64,000 nucleotides of DNA from Hyphomicrobiales bacterium (GCA_017305935.1 JAFKJU010000009.1:186001-250000); one strand, 5' to 3'; numbered from the stretch's first letter, positions 25,582 through 34,818 are shown. Program-made: numbers and translations. Notes: generated by a model not told the origin, from the sequence alone.

Positions 25582-27045
25582 TCACTGCGGCAGCGTCGCC
25601 GGCGCGACGTTGGTCGGCGAGGGCGGGTTGACGCTGGCGCCGCCCTCTGACGGGGCGGCCGGCATTGCCTCGGTTGGGCTCGGTTGCGGTATCTGGTCGG
25701 TGCCGACGGGGGCGGGGGTCACCTTGCCGTCGGCGGAGGAGACGCGCCAGACGGTGTTGCCGGCATCGTCGGCGATCAGCAGCGCGCCGGTGCCGTCGAT
25801 GCCGAGGCCGACCGGGCGGCCGCGGGCCTTGTCGCCCTGCAGGAAACCGGTGACCACATCCTGCGCCTTGCCATTCGGCTTGCCGTTCTCGAAAGGCACG
25901 TAGACAACCTTGTATCCGTTGAAGATTTTCCGGTTCCAGCTCCCATGCTCGCCGACGAAGGCGCCGTTGGCATAGGCGGCGGGCAAGGCGGAGCCCATGG
26001 AAAAGGTGAGCCCGAGGGCCGCGACATGGCTCGACAGCGCATAATCCGGCTTGATCGCGTTCTCGACCATATCCGGCCGTGGCGGATGCACGCGGGCATC
26101 GACGTGATCGCCATAATAGCTCCACGGCCAGCCGTAGAACGCGCCGTCCTTCACCGAGGTCATGTAGTCGGGCACCAGGTTCGGCCCCAGCTCGTCGCGC
26201 TCGTTGACCACGGCCCAGAGCTGGCCGGATTGTGGATTGAAGCTCAACCCGTTCGGATTGCGCATGCCGGAGGCGAAGACGCGGGCCGCGCCCGTGGCGC
26301 GATCGACCTGCCAGATGGCGGCCCGGCCCTTTTCCGCCTCCAGCCCGTTTTCGACGATGTTCGAATTCGAGCCGACCGAGACATAGAGCAGCTTGCCATC
26401 CGGGCTGAGCGCCAGATCCTTGGTCCAGTGGTGGTCGATCGGGCCGCCCGGCAATGGCGTCAGCACCTTCGGTTTCGCCTTGATCTCCGTCTGGCCGAGT
26501 TCGTAGGGGTAGGCGAGGATGGCGCTGGTGGTGGCGACATAGAGCGTATTGTCGGCCCAGGCGACGCCGAAGGGCGAATCGAGCTTGGTCAAAAGGTCAT
26601 GACGTTCATCGACGGTGCCGTCGCGATTTCCGTCGCGCAGAAGGGTTATGGTGTTGCTCTCCTTCTTGGGACCGCCGTCGCCATGCGACAATGCCATGAT
26701 CCAGCCGCGCACGGCATCCTTCGGGCGCGACAGCGGCTCGCTGTCCGGCCCGCGCGACTGCACGACCAGCACGTCGCCGTTCGGCAAGGTATGGATGGTG
26801 CGCGGATTGGCGAGATCCCTGGCATAGGCGGCAATCGCCAGGCCCTCGGGAACGCTTGGCGCCTCGCCTTCCTTCCAGCCGATCACCTTGGCGACCTTGT
26901 TGTCCGGCACCAGCATCAGGCTGGGCTCGGGCAACACCGGATCGGGGCCGATCTGCTGTGAGATGTCGAAATCCTCGGCGAAGGCTGCGCCCGCCGTGAG
27001 GGCAAGCGCCAGCGCGGAGACGGAAAACAGGGGCGAGACGGTCAT
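25582..27045 (-). CDS. Exported sorbosone-dehydrogenase-like (PQQ-type) sugar dehydrogenase
   Basis: 487 residues. Start chosen at ATG 27045, which overlaps the stop of the upstream DUF2231 gene; a signal peptide follows at once (LFSVSALALALTAGAAFA). The rest is a six-bladed propeller of the glucose/sorbosone dehydrogenase family: HTLPNGDVLVVQSRG, DSPFGVAWADNTLYVATT, LLYVSVGSNSNI, GMRNPNGLSFNPQSGQLWAVVNERDELG, HGSWNRKIFNGYKVVYVPF and RPVGLGIDGTGALLIADD. These His, Asn and Arg positions line the PQQ and Ca2+ sites of relatives. The tail after about residue 445 is Pro/Ala-rich and probably disordered. The enzyme should oxidise sugars in the periplasm; substrate unknown. Confidence 0.88.
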   Translation of the reverse strand: MTVSPLFSVSALALALTAGAAFAEDFDISQQIGPDPVLPEPSLMLVPDNKVAKVIGWKEGEAPSVPEGLAIAAYARDLANPRTIHTLPNGDVLVVQSRGPDSEPLSRPKDAVRGWIMALSHGDGGPKKESNTITLLRDGNRDGTVDERHDLLTKLDSPFGVAWADNTLYVATTSAILAYPYELGQTEIKAKPKVLTPLPGGPIDHHWTKDLALSPDGKLLYVSVGSNSNIVENGLEAEKGRAAIWQVDRATGAARVFASGMRNPNGLSFNPQSGQLWAVVNERDELGPNLVPDYMTSVKDGAFYGWPWSYYGDHVDARVHPPRPDMVENAIKPDYALSSHVAALGLTFSMGSALPAAYANGAFVGEHGSWNRKIFNGYKVVYVPFENGKPNGKAQDVVTGFLQGDKARGRPVGLGIDGTGALLIADDAGNTVWRVSSADGKVTPAPVGTDQIPQPSPTEAMPAAPSEGGASVNPPSPTNVAPATLPQ

Positions 27046-27482
27046 CAAACCCTCCAGGCGAGCTTGGCATAACGGCCGGCGGACACGCCGACCGCCAGCA
27101 CGATGAGAACGAAGGTGACCGCCGACAGCGCCAGCCCATAGGGCACCACCGCCGTCCAGCCGTCGCCGGCATGGATCAGGCTGTTGAGCACGGCGAGCGC
27201 CAGAATGATCAGGTAAAGAAGAACGGCGCCGAAGCCGGGCCGCAGGGGCCGCGTGCGCGGCCGCATGAGATCGATCAGCCCGGCAACAAGCGCCACGGCC
27301 CCGAATACCAGTCCGGCAAACAGCAGCCAGGCGGAAAAATTCTGCCACATCACATTCGCCGTCTGGGAGAAGGCGATATCGGTCACCAGCGCCAGCGGGA
27401 AGCAGACGAAGGGGAAGGGAAGGAAGACCGATTGCAGCGGCATGGCGGCGGCATCGGTCTGACGCGGCGTAAAGAACCCCAT
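27045..27482 (-). CDS. DUF2231-type integral membrane protein
   Basis: About 145 residues. Start chosen at ATG 27482 with GGAG nine bases ahead. Four membrane helices are visible: LQSVFLPFPFVCFPLALVTDIAF, FSAWLLFAGLVFGAVALVAGLIDL, PGFGAVLLYLIILALAVLNSLI and GLALSAVTFVLIVLAVGVSAG. The pattern fits DUF2231, which is often encoded next to exported sorbosone-type dehydrogenases; the stop overlaps the dehydrogenase start in an ATGA, implying coupled translation. A role as membrane anchor or electron-transfer partner for the dehydrogenase is reasonable but unproven. Confidence 0.82.
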   Translation of the reverse strand: MGFFTPRQTDAAAMPLQSVFLPFPFVCFPLALVTDIAFSQTANVMWQNFSAWLLFAGLVFGAVALVAGLIDLMRPRTRPLRPGFGAVLLYLIILALAVLNSLIHAGDGWTAVVPYGLALSAVTFVLIVLAVGVSAGRYAKLAWRV

Positions 27483-27761
27483 GGACGGTACTCCGGGCGT
27501 TGGCGGCGGGTCTGGCGACAATACCCGCAAACCCCCGCTTTTGTTCCATCGCTGGGCGGCCAGTGGGCAGATCTGCCTCGTGCCCGCGCAATGGCGAAGA
27601 CCGGCGCTGCGGGAAACTCGTCACCGTGTTTCTCCGGCGCGGCGAATTTTTGTTTCCCAGGCCGGACGAAAATGAAACGCTGATTTCTATAAAATCTATG
27701 GATTAATATCATTATTGAAGTCGCCTGCTGGACAGGCTGATCGAACCAAGGGGCGACATCC

Positions 27762-28772
27762 ATGCGCAAGAAACTGTTTCTCTCCATCCTCGGCCTGCTC
27801 GTGACGGGCATTCTTTCCGATGCCGCCGCGGCCGACGCCAGGAAAGTGGTCGTCGCCTATCAGACGGGTGCTTCGCCCTATGTCGTCGGCATCGCCAATG
27901 GCGACCTCGCCCGCCAGACCGGCTGGGATATCGAGTTCCGCCGTTTCAATTCCGGCGCCGAGATCTTCGCCGCCATCGCCTCGGGCGACGTGCAGATCGG
28001 CGATGTCGGCTCCAGCCCCTATGCGGCCGCCGCCAGCCGCGAACTGAAGGTCAAGGGCGTCTATATCACCGGCGGCTCGGGCGAGGGCGAGGCCTTCGTC
28101 GTGCGCCCGGATATCACGGGGCCGGCCGATCTCAAGGGCAAGAAATTCGCCGCGGCCCCCGTCTCCACCGACCATTACCAGCTTCTCGCCGTGCTGAAGC
28201 AGGAGGGGTTGACCGAGAAGGACACCCAGGTCATCGCCATCCCGCAGCCGGAAATCGTCGCCGCCTGGAAGCGCGGCGATATCGACGGCGCCTTCGTCTG
28301 GGATCCGGCGCTGTCGGAACTGAAGAAGGACGGCCATGTGTTCCTGACCTCGGGCGAGGTCGCCAAACGCGGCGCCCCGGTCTTCGGCGCGCTGGTGGTG
28401 ACCGATGAATTCGCTAGAGACAACAAGGAATTCGTCAGCAAATATGTCGGCTTGATCGACCAGTATTATACCTCTTACGTCAACGACCCCAAGAGCTGGG
28501 GGCCGGAGTCCGAAAACGCCAAGCTGATCGCCAAGCTGCAGGGCGGCACACCGGCCGAAAACGCCGAGCGCCTGAAGGCGACCGTCGCCGTGCCGCTGCG
28601 CGAGCAGGTGACCGATGCCTGGCTCGGCGGCGGCGAGGCCGGCGGCGTCGCCAAGACGCTGAAGGACACCGCCGCCTTCCTTAAGGAGCAGCGCAAGATC
28701 ACCGCCGTCAAGGAGAGCTATGCCGGGTTTGTCGACCCGCAATATGCGGCGGCGGTGCTGGCTTCCGAATAA
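27762..28772 (+). CDS. tauA: Taurine-type ABC transporter binding protein (first copy)
   Basis: 336 residues with a signal peptide ([22 protein letters not shown]). The mature part matches the taurine/alkanesulfonate binding family: [44 protein letters not shown], and [21 protein letters not shown]. It is a paralogue of the protein encoded at 58758-59774, with the same key stretches. First gene of a three-gene transporter operon. No taurine dioxygenase (tauD) or sulfonatase gene accompanies it, so a sulfur-scavenging role is likely but the exact sulfonate is open. Confidence 0.88.
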   Translation: MRKKLFLSILGLLVTGILSDAAAADARKVVVAYQTGASPYVVGIANGDLARQTGWDIEFRRFNSGAEIFAAIASGDVQIGDVGSSPYAAAASRELKVKGVYITGGSGEGEAFVVRPDITGPADLKGKKFAAAPVSTDHYQLLAVLKQEGLTEKDTQVIAIPQPEIVAAWKRGDIDGAFVWDPALSELKKDGHVFLTSGEVAKRGAPVFGALVVTDEFARDNKEFVSKYVGLIDQYYTSYVNDPKSWGPESENAKLIAKLQGGTPAENAERLKATVAVPLREQVTDAWLGGGEAGGVAKTLKDTAAFLKEQRKITAVKESYAGFVDPQYAAAVLASE

Positions 28773-28791
28773 GGTTTAGCCCTCGCCCAAT

Positions 28792-28814
28792 CCTTCTCCC
28801 CGCGGGGGAGAAGG
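28792..28814. repeat. Intergenic palindrome, copy 3
   Basis: CCTTCTCCCC-GCG-GGGGAGAAGG with perfect 10-base arms, 20 bases after the binding-protein stop and ahead of the ATPase gene. It is a strong RNA hairpin in the position where ABC operons often set a high binding-protein to ATPase ratio. Confidence 0.8.
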
Positions 28815-28909
28815 AAGTGCGGCAACGGCATCATCCACAAGGAATATCTCATCAAGCCGCGAAGAATGCACAGGCAAGGCTCGTCGCCTCCCGCACAAAG
28901 GAAAACGCC

Positions 28910-29695
28910 ATGCTCGATATCCGAAACGCGACTGTCCGTTATGCCGCCGCCGATGGGCAGGAGGTCCACGCCCTCGACCGGGTGTCCTTTACCATTCCCG
29001 CCCGGTCGATCGTCGTGGCGCTTGGCGCGTCCGGTTGCGGAAAATCGACGCTGCTGAACGCCATCGCCGGCTTCCTGCCGCTGACAGACGGCAAAATCCT
29101 GCTCGATGGACAGGAAATCCACGGCCCTGGCGGCGATCGCGGCGTCGTCTTCCAAAAGGATACGCTGCTGCCCTGGTCGAGTGTCGCCGACAATGTGGCG
29201 CTGGGCCTGCGCTATCGCGGCGTGCCGGCCCGCCAGCGGCGCGAGCGCGCGCACGAGCTTCTCGATCTCGTCGGTCTTTCCGGCTTCGAGGACAAGTCGC
29301 CTTATGAGCTCTCCGGCGGCATGCGCCAGCGCGTCGGCATTGCCCGCGCGCTGGCCACCGATCCGCGTATCCTGCTGATGGACGAGCCCTTTGGCGCGCT
29401 CGACAGCCTGACCCGCGAGACGATGCAGCAATTGCTGGCCTCGATCTGGGCGAGCACCGGCAAGCAGGTGTTCTTCATCACCCATTCCATCGAGGAAGCG
29501 TTGCTGCTCGGCACCCATATCCTCGTCATGTCGCCGCGCCCCGGCCGCATCGTTGCCCGTTACGACGCCGATTTCGTGCGCCGTTTCGCCGAAACGGGCG
29601 AGGCCGACGACATCCTCGCCGATCCCGCCTTCATCGCGCTGCGCAGCGAATTGCGCGCCCTCATCCACGCCGCGCCCGAGGCGCGCGCCGCTTGA
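28910..29695 (+). CDS. tauB: Taurine-type ABC transporter ATPase (first copy)
   Basis: 261 residues. Start chosen at ATG 28910 behind AAAGGAAAACGCC; a longer upstream reading runs through untranslated leader. Walker A is [14 protein letters not shown], the Q-loop is [11 protein letters not shown], the signature is [17 protein letters not shown], and Walker B is [13 protein letters not shown] followed by the H-loop His in [14 protein letters not shown]. These are hallmarks of the nitrate/sulfonate/taurine group. It powers import through the permease encoded 20 bases downstream. Confidence 0.92.
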   Translation: MLDIRNATVRYAAADGQEVHALDRVSFTIPARSIVVALGASGCGKSTLLNAIAGFLPLTDGKILLDGQEIHGPGGDRGVVFQKDTLLPWSSVADNVALGLRYRGVPARQRRERAHELLDLVGLSGFEDKSPYELSGGMRQRVGIARALATDPRILLMDEPFGALDSLTRETMQQLLASIWASTGKQVFFITHSIEEALLLGTHILVMSPRPGRIVARYDADFVRRFAETGEADDILADPAFIALRSELRALIHAAPEARAA

Positions 29696-29715
29696 TCCCC
29701 TACGGAGGACGATCC

Positions 29716-30561
29716 ATGAGTCTCGCCCTGGAAACCAATGAGACCCTGCGTGACGCCGATGCGCCTCCGCGTCCGCAAAAACCCCGACGCGCACCCCGCA
29801 CCGGCACCGCCGTGATCAGCACGGTGACGCTCGCCGCATTGATCGGCCTGTGGTTCGCCGCAAGCCAGCTCGGCCTCGTTTCGCCGCTCTTCCTGCCTTC
29901 GCCGCTGGAAGTGCTGCATCAGTTGCAGTCGATCGCCATTGACGGCTATGCCGAGGGCACGCTCACCGACCATGTCCTCGCCAGCGCTGGCCGCATCGGG
30001 GCGGCGCTTGCCTTCGGTATCGTGCTCGGCATTCCCCTCGGCCTCGCCATGGGCCTCAATCGCTGGGCCAAGGGCATTTTCGGCGTGCCGATCGATCTCT
30101 ACTGGGGCCTGCCGCCGCTTGCCTATCTGCCGCTGCTGATCATCTGGCTTGGCATCGGCGAGGCGTCGAAAATCCTGCTGCTCAGCCTCGCGACCTTCGC
30201 GCCGATCTGCTACGCGGCACAGGCCGGCGTCCGCTCGGTGCCGGTGGAGCGCATCAACGCCGCCCGCTCGCTCGGCGCCACGCCGCTGCAGGTGTTTTTC
30301 ACCATCGTCTTTCCGTCGGCCCTACCGGAAATCTTGACCGGCGTGCGCATCGCCATCGGCGCCAGCCTGTCGACATTGGTCGCCGCCGAACTCATCGCCG
30401 CCCGCTCCGGCCTCGGCTACATGATCATGTCAGCCGCCAATTTCCTCGCCACCGATGTCGTCTTCGTCGGCCTCGTGGTCATCGCCGCCTTCGCCTTCAT
30501 CCTGACCACGCTGATGAAATGGGCCGAGCGGCGGCTGGTTCCCTGGAAAGGCAAGATCTGA
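29716..30561 (+). CDS. tauC: Taurine-type ABC transporter permease (first copy)
   Basis: 281 residues. Start chosen at ATG 29716, seven bases after GGAGGAC. A polar, Arg/Pro-rich N-terminus is followed by about six helices (STVTLAALIGLWFAA; FGIVLGIPLGLAMGL; LPLLIIWLGIGEASKILLLSL). The EAA loop is INAARSLGATPLQVFFTIVFPSALPEILTG, which contacts the ATPase. It closes the operon and is paralogous to the permease at 56969-57796. No tauD follows. Confidence 0.92.
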   Translation: MSLALETNETLRDADAPPRPQKPRRAPRTGTAVISTVTLAALIGLWFAASQLGLVSPLFLPSPLEVLHQLQSIAIDGYAEGTLTDHVLASAGRIGAALAFGIVLGIPLGLAMGLNRWAKGIFGVPIDLYWGLPPLAYLPLLIIWLGIGEASKILLLSLATFAPICYAAQAGVRSVPVERINAARSLGATPLQVFFTIVFPSALPEILTGVRIAIGASLSTLVAAELIAARSGLGYMIMSAANFLATDVVFVGLVVIAAFAFILTTLMKWAERRLVPWKGKI

Positions 30562-30578
30562 CGGCATCGTTCCGCCGG

Positions 30579-30797
30579 TCAAGGCATCCGGCGGAACGTC
30601 CATTTGACGACATAATCGCCATTGCTTTTCGTTTTGGTCTTGATCTTCACCTTGACCGGCCCGCCAAGCCGCGCTTCCGCCGCCTCGAAAGCGCGCCGCG
30701 CCTCGGCGATCGCCTGGTGATAGGCGCTGTTGTCCCGCTTCGGCGTGTCTGCCAGCGCCTTGAGCAGCATGGCCATGTCCGGTTTCTCTTCGCTCAT
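30579..30797 (-). CDS. Small conserved-looking hypothetical protein
   Basis: 72 residues: an acidic N-terminus (MSEEKPDMAMLLKAL), a helix (HQAIAEARRAFEAAEARLGG) and a lysine-rich beta-like end (VKVKIKTKTKSNGDYVVKWTFRRMP). No known domain. It fits the gap between the convergent permease genes and ends 18 bases after the upstream permease stop. The good codon pattern and compact alpha-beta layout favour a real gene. No function is proposed. Confidence 0.5.
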   Translation of the reverse strand: MSEEKPDMAMLLKALADTPKRDNSAYHQAIAEARRAFEAAEARLGGPVKVKIKTKTKSNGDYVVKWTFRRMP

Positions 30798-30846
30798 GCC
30801 GCCCGCCTACACCAGGCGGCGGGCATCTTTCAAGGACGGGCGCGCC

Positions 30847-31845
30847 TTATCCGAAATACCGAACCCTGACGGCATCGATGGCGACGGCGATGAAGATCAT
30901 GATGCCGCCGATCATGCCGACATAGAAGGAGGGGACGGAGATGATGGCGAGGCCGACCTGGATGACGGTGAGCAGCAGCACGCCGCCGAGCACGCCGATG
31001 ACGCTGCCGCGCCCGCCGAAGACCGACACGCCGCCGATGATCGGCGCGGCGATGGCATAGAGCAGGTAGCTGGCGCCCTGGTTCGAGGTGATCGCCATCT
31101 GCCAGGACGCCAGCAGGTATCCGGCGACGCCCGCCAGGAAGCCGGCGATGGTGTAGGACAGGATCTTGACCCGGTCGACGCGGATGCCGGCGGAATTCGA
31201 CGCCACCTGATTGCCGCCGACAGCGAAGATCGAGCGGCCGAGCACGGTATGGCGAAGCAACACATACATGCCGAGAATGGCGAGCACGAAGACGACCGGC
31301 ATCACCGGCCAGCCGCCGATGGTTTCCTGCCCGATCCAGACATAGCCGGGGCTGAGGCTGGTGATGGTGCGCCCCTGCGTCAACGCCAGCAGCGCGCCTT
31401 GCAGGATGATCATCATCGACAGCGTCTGGATCAGCGACACCATCTTCAGCTTGGTGATGCAGACGGCGTTGAAGAAGCCGATCAGCGTCGCAACCGCAAT
31501 GCCGATCAGCGCCGCCAGGAAGAAGGGCAGGCCGAGATCGGTATTGGCCATCGCCCCGATCGCCGAGGAAAAGCCGACATTGGCCGGGATCGACAGGTCG
31601 ATTTCCGCCACCAGCAGCGGCAGCGCCATGGCGAGCGCGATCATGCCGAGCACGGTCGCCTGCACCATGATGTTCTGCAGATTGAACAGGGTGAAGAAAT
31701 ACTGGTTGAACAGGCCGAAGATCACGACCAGCGCGATCAGCCAGATCCACACGACATTGTGGAGGATCCAGCCCGCCGCCGAGCTTCTGCGGGATTTGGC
31801 GGTCTGCGGCTTCGGCGCGCTGTGGGTCATGGCGATATCACTCAC
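30847..31845 (-). CDS. Sugar ABC transporter permease (RbsC family)
   Basis: About 332 residues with eight to ten helices. The start is taken as GTG 31845, seven bases after AGGAGAC; the ATG five codons later (31830) is the alternative. Typical stretches are LPLLVAEIDLSIPANVGFSSAIGAM (the binding-protein-dependent permease signature), GFFNAVCITKLKMVSLIQTLSMM, VDRVKILSYTIAGFLAGVAGYLLASWQ and YLLYAIAAPIIGGVSVFGGRGSV. Last gene of the transporter set whose ATPase and binding protein precede it. Family members carry ribose, xylose, erythritol, autoinducer-2 and similar compounds. Confidence 0.92.
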   Translation of the reverse strand: MSDIAMTHSAPKPQTAKSRRSSAAGWILHNVVWIWLIALVVIFGLFNQYFFTLFNLQNIMVQATVLGMIALAMALPLLVAEIDLSIPANVGFSSAIGAMANTDLGLPFFLAALIGIAVATLIGFFNAVCITKLKMVSLIQTLSMMIILQGALLALTQGRTITSLSPGYVWIGQETIGGWPVMPVVFVLAILGMYVLLRHTVLGRSIFAVGGNQVASNSAGIRVDRVKILSYTIAGFLAGVAGYLLASWQMAITSNQGASYLLYAIAAPIIGGVSVFGGRGSVIGVLGGVLLLTVIQVGLAIISVPSFYVGMIGGIMIFIAVAIDAVRVRYFG

Positions 31846-31897
31846 TTGAATGTCTCCTCTCGTCCGCAAGGCCCCATGCGGGGGCGCACGCGGCTTC

Positions 31898-33412
31898 TCA
31901 TCCGAGATTGCGCAGACGGCTGCGCGAAATGGCCTCTCCCGCCAGTTCCTCGCGGACGCGGCCGTTCTGGAAAACCAGCACGCGGTCCACGGCGCGCACC
32001 AGTTCGTCGGTATCGGTGGAAATGATGATGACCGAAACGCCGGTGCGGCTGAGCTCGTCGACGATGCGCAACACGTCCTGCTTGACGCCAACATCGATGC
32101 CGCGCGTCGGCTCGTCCAGCATGAGCAGCTTCGGCCGGGTGGCGAGCACCCGGCCGAGGCAGACCTTCTGCTGGTTGCCGCCCGACAGCGTATCCACCGC
32201 CACCGAACTGTTCGGCGCCTTGATGCCGAGCGAGGAAAAATAGCGCTGCGACAGCGCCCGTTCCTGCTCCGCGTTCATGAAGGCGCCTCTGGCGAGCGCC
32301 ACTTCCGCCGACAGCGAGATGTTTTCGGCAATCGACATCTGCGCGATCGAGCCGTCGCGCCGACGGTCGTCGGAAAGATAGGCGATGCCGGCGGCAAAGG
32401 CCTCGGCCGGGTGGGCGGGAAGCGCGCGCTCGGCTCCATCGGCAAAACGGATGCGGCCGGAAGCGGCCGGCTGCAGGCCGAACAGGGTGCGAGCCAGCTC
32501 CTTGCCGCCGCCGCCCGGCAAGCCGGTGACGCCGACGACCTCGCCGGCGCGGATGGCAAGCGACGGCAGGTTGAGCGCACCGGAGCGGATATCCGTCAAG
32601 TGGATGGCCGGCGCGTCGGCGGAGAAGGTCGGGCGCTGGCGCTCGAAAAGAACCAGTCCGCGTCCGAGCACCAGTTCGGACAGATCCTCCGATGTCATGG
32701 CTCCGACATCCTCGGAGCCGCCGGCATAACGCCCGTCGCGCAGCACCGAGACAGCATCGCAGATTTCGAGGATCTCGTCGTTGAAATGCGAGATGAAGAT
32801 GAAGGTGACGCCCTGCGCCTTCAGCCGGCGCATGAAATCGAACAGTTGGGCGCGGTCGTCGACGGTCAGCGCCGCGGTCGGCTCGTCGAGGATGATGACC
32901 TTGCCGCCGGAAAACATGGCGCGCAAGATGTTGAGCTTGCGTCGCGCCACGGCATCCAGGCTGCCGGCCAGCGCCGAAGGATCGATGCCGGTGCCATCGA
33001 GCATCCGGGCGGCGTCTATCGCCAGCTTGCGCCAGTTGACGAAGCCGAAGCGGCGTTTCGGCCAGATGCCGAGCATCAGGTTTTCGGCCGCGCTGAGATG
33101 GTCGATGATCATCGGCTCCTGGGTCACCAGGAAGACGCCGGCCTCCTCCATCGCCCGCACGTCGACCGGCGGCAGGGGTTTTTCGTCGAGATAGATGGTG
33201 CCGGAACTCGGCTGGCGCTGGCCGGACATGATGCCGACCAGCGTCGACTTCCCGGCGCCGTTCTCGCCGAGCAGGCCATGAATGGTGCCGGCCCGGATCG
33301 ACAGGTCGACGTCGCTCAAGGCAACCACGCCGCCATAGGTCTTGCCGAGCCCTTCCACGCGCAGCACGATGCGGCTTTCGGTTTCGGGCTTCAAGCTTTG
33401 GGCTGCTGTCAT
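31898..33412 (-). CDS. Sugar ABC transporter ATPase with two nucleotide-binding domains (RbsA/MglA family)
   Basis: 504 residues. Start chosen at ATG 33412 with GAGGAA eight bases ahead. The N-terminal domain has Walker A GLLGENGAGKST and Walker B VIILDEPTAAL. The C-terminal domain has a Walker A replaced by VTGLPGGGGKEL but retains the signature LSGGNQQKVCLGRVLA and Walker B LLMLDEPTRGIDVG, as is normal for this carbohydrate-importer class. It energises the adjacent RbsC-type permease. Between its start and the upstream binding-protein gene there are two hairpins. Confidence 0.94.
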   Translation of the reverse strand: MTAAQSLKPETESRIVLRVEGLGKTYGGVVALSDVDLSIRAGTIHGLLGENGAGKSTLVGIMSGQRQPSSGTIYLDEKPLPPVDVRAMEEAGVFLVTQEPMIIDHLSAAENLMLGIWPKRRFGFVNWRKLAIDAARMLDGTGIDPSALAGSLDAVARRKLNILRAMFSGGKVIILDEPTAALTVDDRAQLFDFMRRLKAQGVTFIFISHFNDEILEICDAVSVLRDGRYAGGSEDVGAMTSEDLSELVLGRGLVLFERQRPTFSADAPAIHLTDIRSGALNLPSLAIRAGEVVGVTGLPGGGGKELARTLFGLQPAASGRIRFADGAERALPAHPAEAFAAGIAYLSDDRRRDGSIAQMSIAENISLSAEVALARGAFMNAEQERALSQRYFSSLGIKAPNSSVAVDTLSGGNQQKVCLGRVLATRPKLLMLDEPTRGIDVGVKQDVLRIVDELSRTGVSVIIISTDTDELVRAVDRVLVFQNGRVREELAGEAISRSRLRNLG

Positions 33413-33436
33413 CAAAGGGTTCCTCACGCGCCTGAT

Positions 33437-33487
33437 GGACGATGCCGCATGAAGCGCCATCGTCCCGTTCATTCCGCTTGGGCGGAA
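33437..33487. promoter_or_regulatory. Two hairpins between sugar binding-protein and ATPase genes
   Basis: Reading along the transcript (minus), a TTCCGC-TTGG-GCGGAA stem at 33487-33472 is followed by GGACGATG-N13-CATCGTCC at 33465-33437. Both lie between the binding-protein stop (33504) and the ATPase start (33412). Such stem-loops usually protect the abundant binding-protein message or attenuate the downstream part. Confidence 0.55.
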
Positions 33488-33503
33488 ACGGCCTTGGGAG
33501 GCA

Positions 33504-34589
33504 TCAGGTATAGGGGATGTTCCATTCCTTCTCGGCGATGTATCCCCAATGGCGCTTGTCGTCGGCATTGGAGGGATCGATGACGAAGGGCGGGATGATC
33601 AGGGTCGGGCCAGTCTTGCCGGCGACGATCTCGCCCTTTTCCCAGAAATATTTCTTGTTTTCATAGGCGCCGACCGGCACCGCTTCCTTCTTCATGGCAT
33701 GCTTGGCCAGCATTTCCACGGCGATTTCGCCATAGGCGATGGGATCCTGCGAGACGCAGCCGTCCATATAGCCTTCCTTGATCCAGTTCAGCGCCACCGG
33801 TTCGCCGTCGATGTTGACGAAGATGACGTGACCGTCCTCGCCGATCTTCTTCCAGCGACCCTTCTGCTGCAAAGCTGTGACGATGCCGCGCGAGGGGCTG
33901 TCGGAGGGGGCGTGCACGGCGTCGAGATCGGGGAATTCCGAGAGCGTCGAAAGCGTCACCGCCAGCATCTGGTCGAGCGCGCCTTCGGTCGGGCGGGCCA
34001 GATACTTGATGTCGGGATATTTGGCGAATTCCTCGTCCATGCCTTCCTTGCGCTGGCGCCAGGCGACGGATTGCAGGGCGCCGAAGCAATTCAGCACCGT
34101 GCCCTTCGGGCTGCCATGCTTCTTGGTCAGCCCCTTGATGATCTCCTGCGCCGCCATGACGCCGCCGAGATGGTTGTCGAAGCTGACAGTGATGTCGACC
34201 TCGCCGCCGTCAGCCGGCGTGTCGATGATCGCCACCGGAATGCCCTGCGCCTTATAGCGGTTGATGACCGAGACGATCGCCTGGCTGTCGATGGGGTCGG
34301 AGACGATGCCGGCCGGGTTCTTCAGCATCAGGCTCTGCCACTGCTCCAGCTGCTTGGTGTTGTCGAAGCTGGCATTGGTCGCCTGGAATTCCCAGTCCTG
34401 GGCCGCGACCGCGCGCTTCACCGCCTCCTCCTGGATGACGAAGAAATAATAATCGAGGCTCTTGTTGCTGTAGGGCACGAAGGGCTTGGCCTGTGCGAAG
34501 GCCATCTTGCCACCGGCCAGGCTGGCGACGCCCAATGCCGCGCCGGCCTGCAACAGGTGGCGACGGCTGATCTTGATATCTGCGCTCAT
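33504..34589 (-). CDS. Sugar ABC transporter substrate-binding protein (RbsB-like), Tat leader
   Basis: 361 residues. The N-terminus MSADIKISRRHLLQAGAALG has the twin-arginine pattern before a hydrophobic stretch ending AFAQA, so Tat export of a folded protein is likely. The mature part has the periplasmic-binding-protein class I pattern: FQATNASFDNTKQLEQWQSLMLKNPAGIVSDPIDSQA, GIPVAIIDTPADGG, and AVHAPSDSPSRGIVTALQQKG. First gene of the transporter operon. Its upstream region has three CTAG motifs, including CTAGT-GAT-ACTAG, shared in part with other promoters of this island. Confidence 0.92.
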   Translation of the reverse strand: MSADIKISRRHLLQAGAALGVASLAGGKMAFAQAKPFVPYSNKSLDYYFFVIQEEAVKRAVAAQDWEFQATNASFDNTKQLEQWQSLMLKNPAGIVSDPIDSQAIVSVINRYKAQGIPVAIIDTPADGGEVDITVSFDNHLGGVMAAQEIIKGLTKKHGSPKGTVLNCFGALQSVAWRQRKEGMDEEFAKYPDIKYLARPTEGALDQMLAVTLSTLSEFPDLDAVHAPSDSPSRGIVTALQQKGRWKKIGEDGHVIFVNIDGEPVALNWIKEGYMDGCVSQDPIAYGEIAVEMLAKHAMKKEAVPVGAYENKKYFWEKGEIVAGKTGPTLIIPPFVIDPSNADDKRHWGYIAEKEWNIPYT

Positions 34590-34602
34590 CTCGTTCCTCC
34601 CT

Positions 34603-34623
34603 CTAGAAAACTAGTGATACTAG
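34603..34623. promoter_or_regulatory. CTAG-rich operator candidate of the sugar transporter
   Basis: Three CTAG tetramers within 21 bases; the last two form the inverted repeat CTAGT-GAT-ACTAG (34611-34623). The 7-mer ATACTAG (34617-34623) recurs in the promoters at 40162 and 40350. CTAG is rare in this DNA, so the clustering stands out. It lies 14-34 bases upstream of the binding-protein start. The RpiR-type regulator encoded at 35562-36404 is the likely binder. Confidence 0.6.
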
Positions 34624-34818
34624 ATTTGTCACTGTGCCGCCGTGCTGTCAAGCGTGATTCACGCCGTTCAAATCGGGAAAGGAGCCATCTTCGCTAGGCT
34701 TTCGGCGGTCATATCTAGTGCGCGAACAATGGCATTTTCGCTAAAAATCGGCGCATCTTTCCCGGAGATGGCAAATATTGCTTGCCATCTCCCTCTCTGG
34801 CTGCAATCAGAGATGCAA

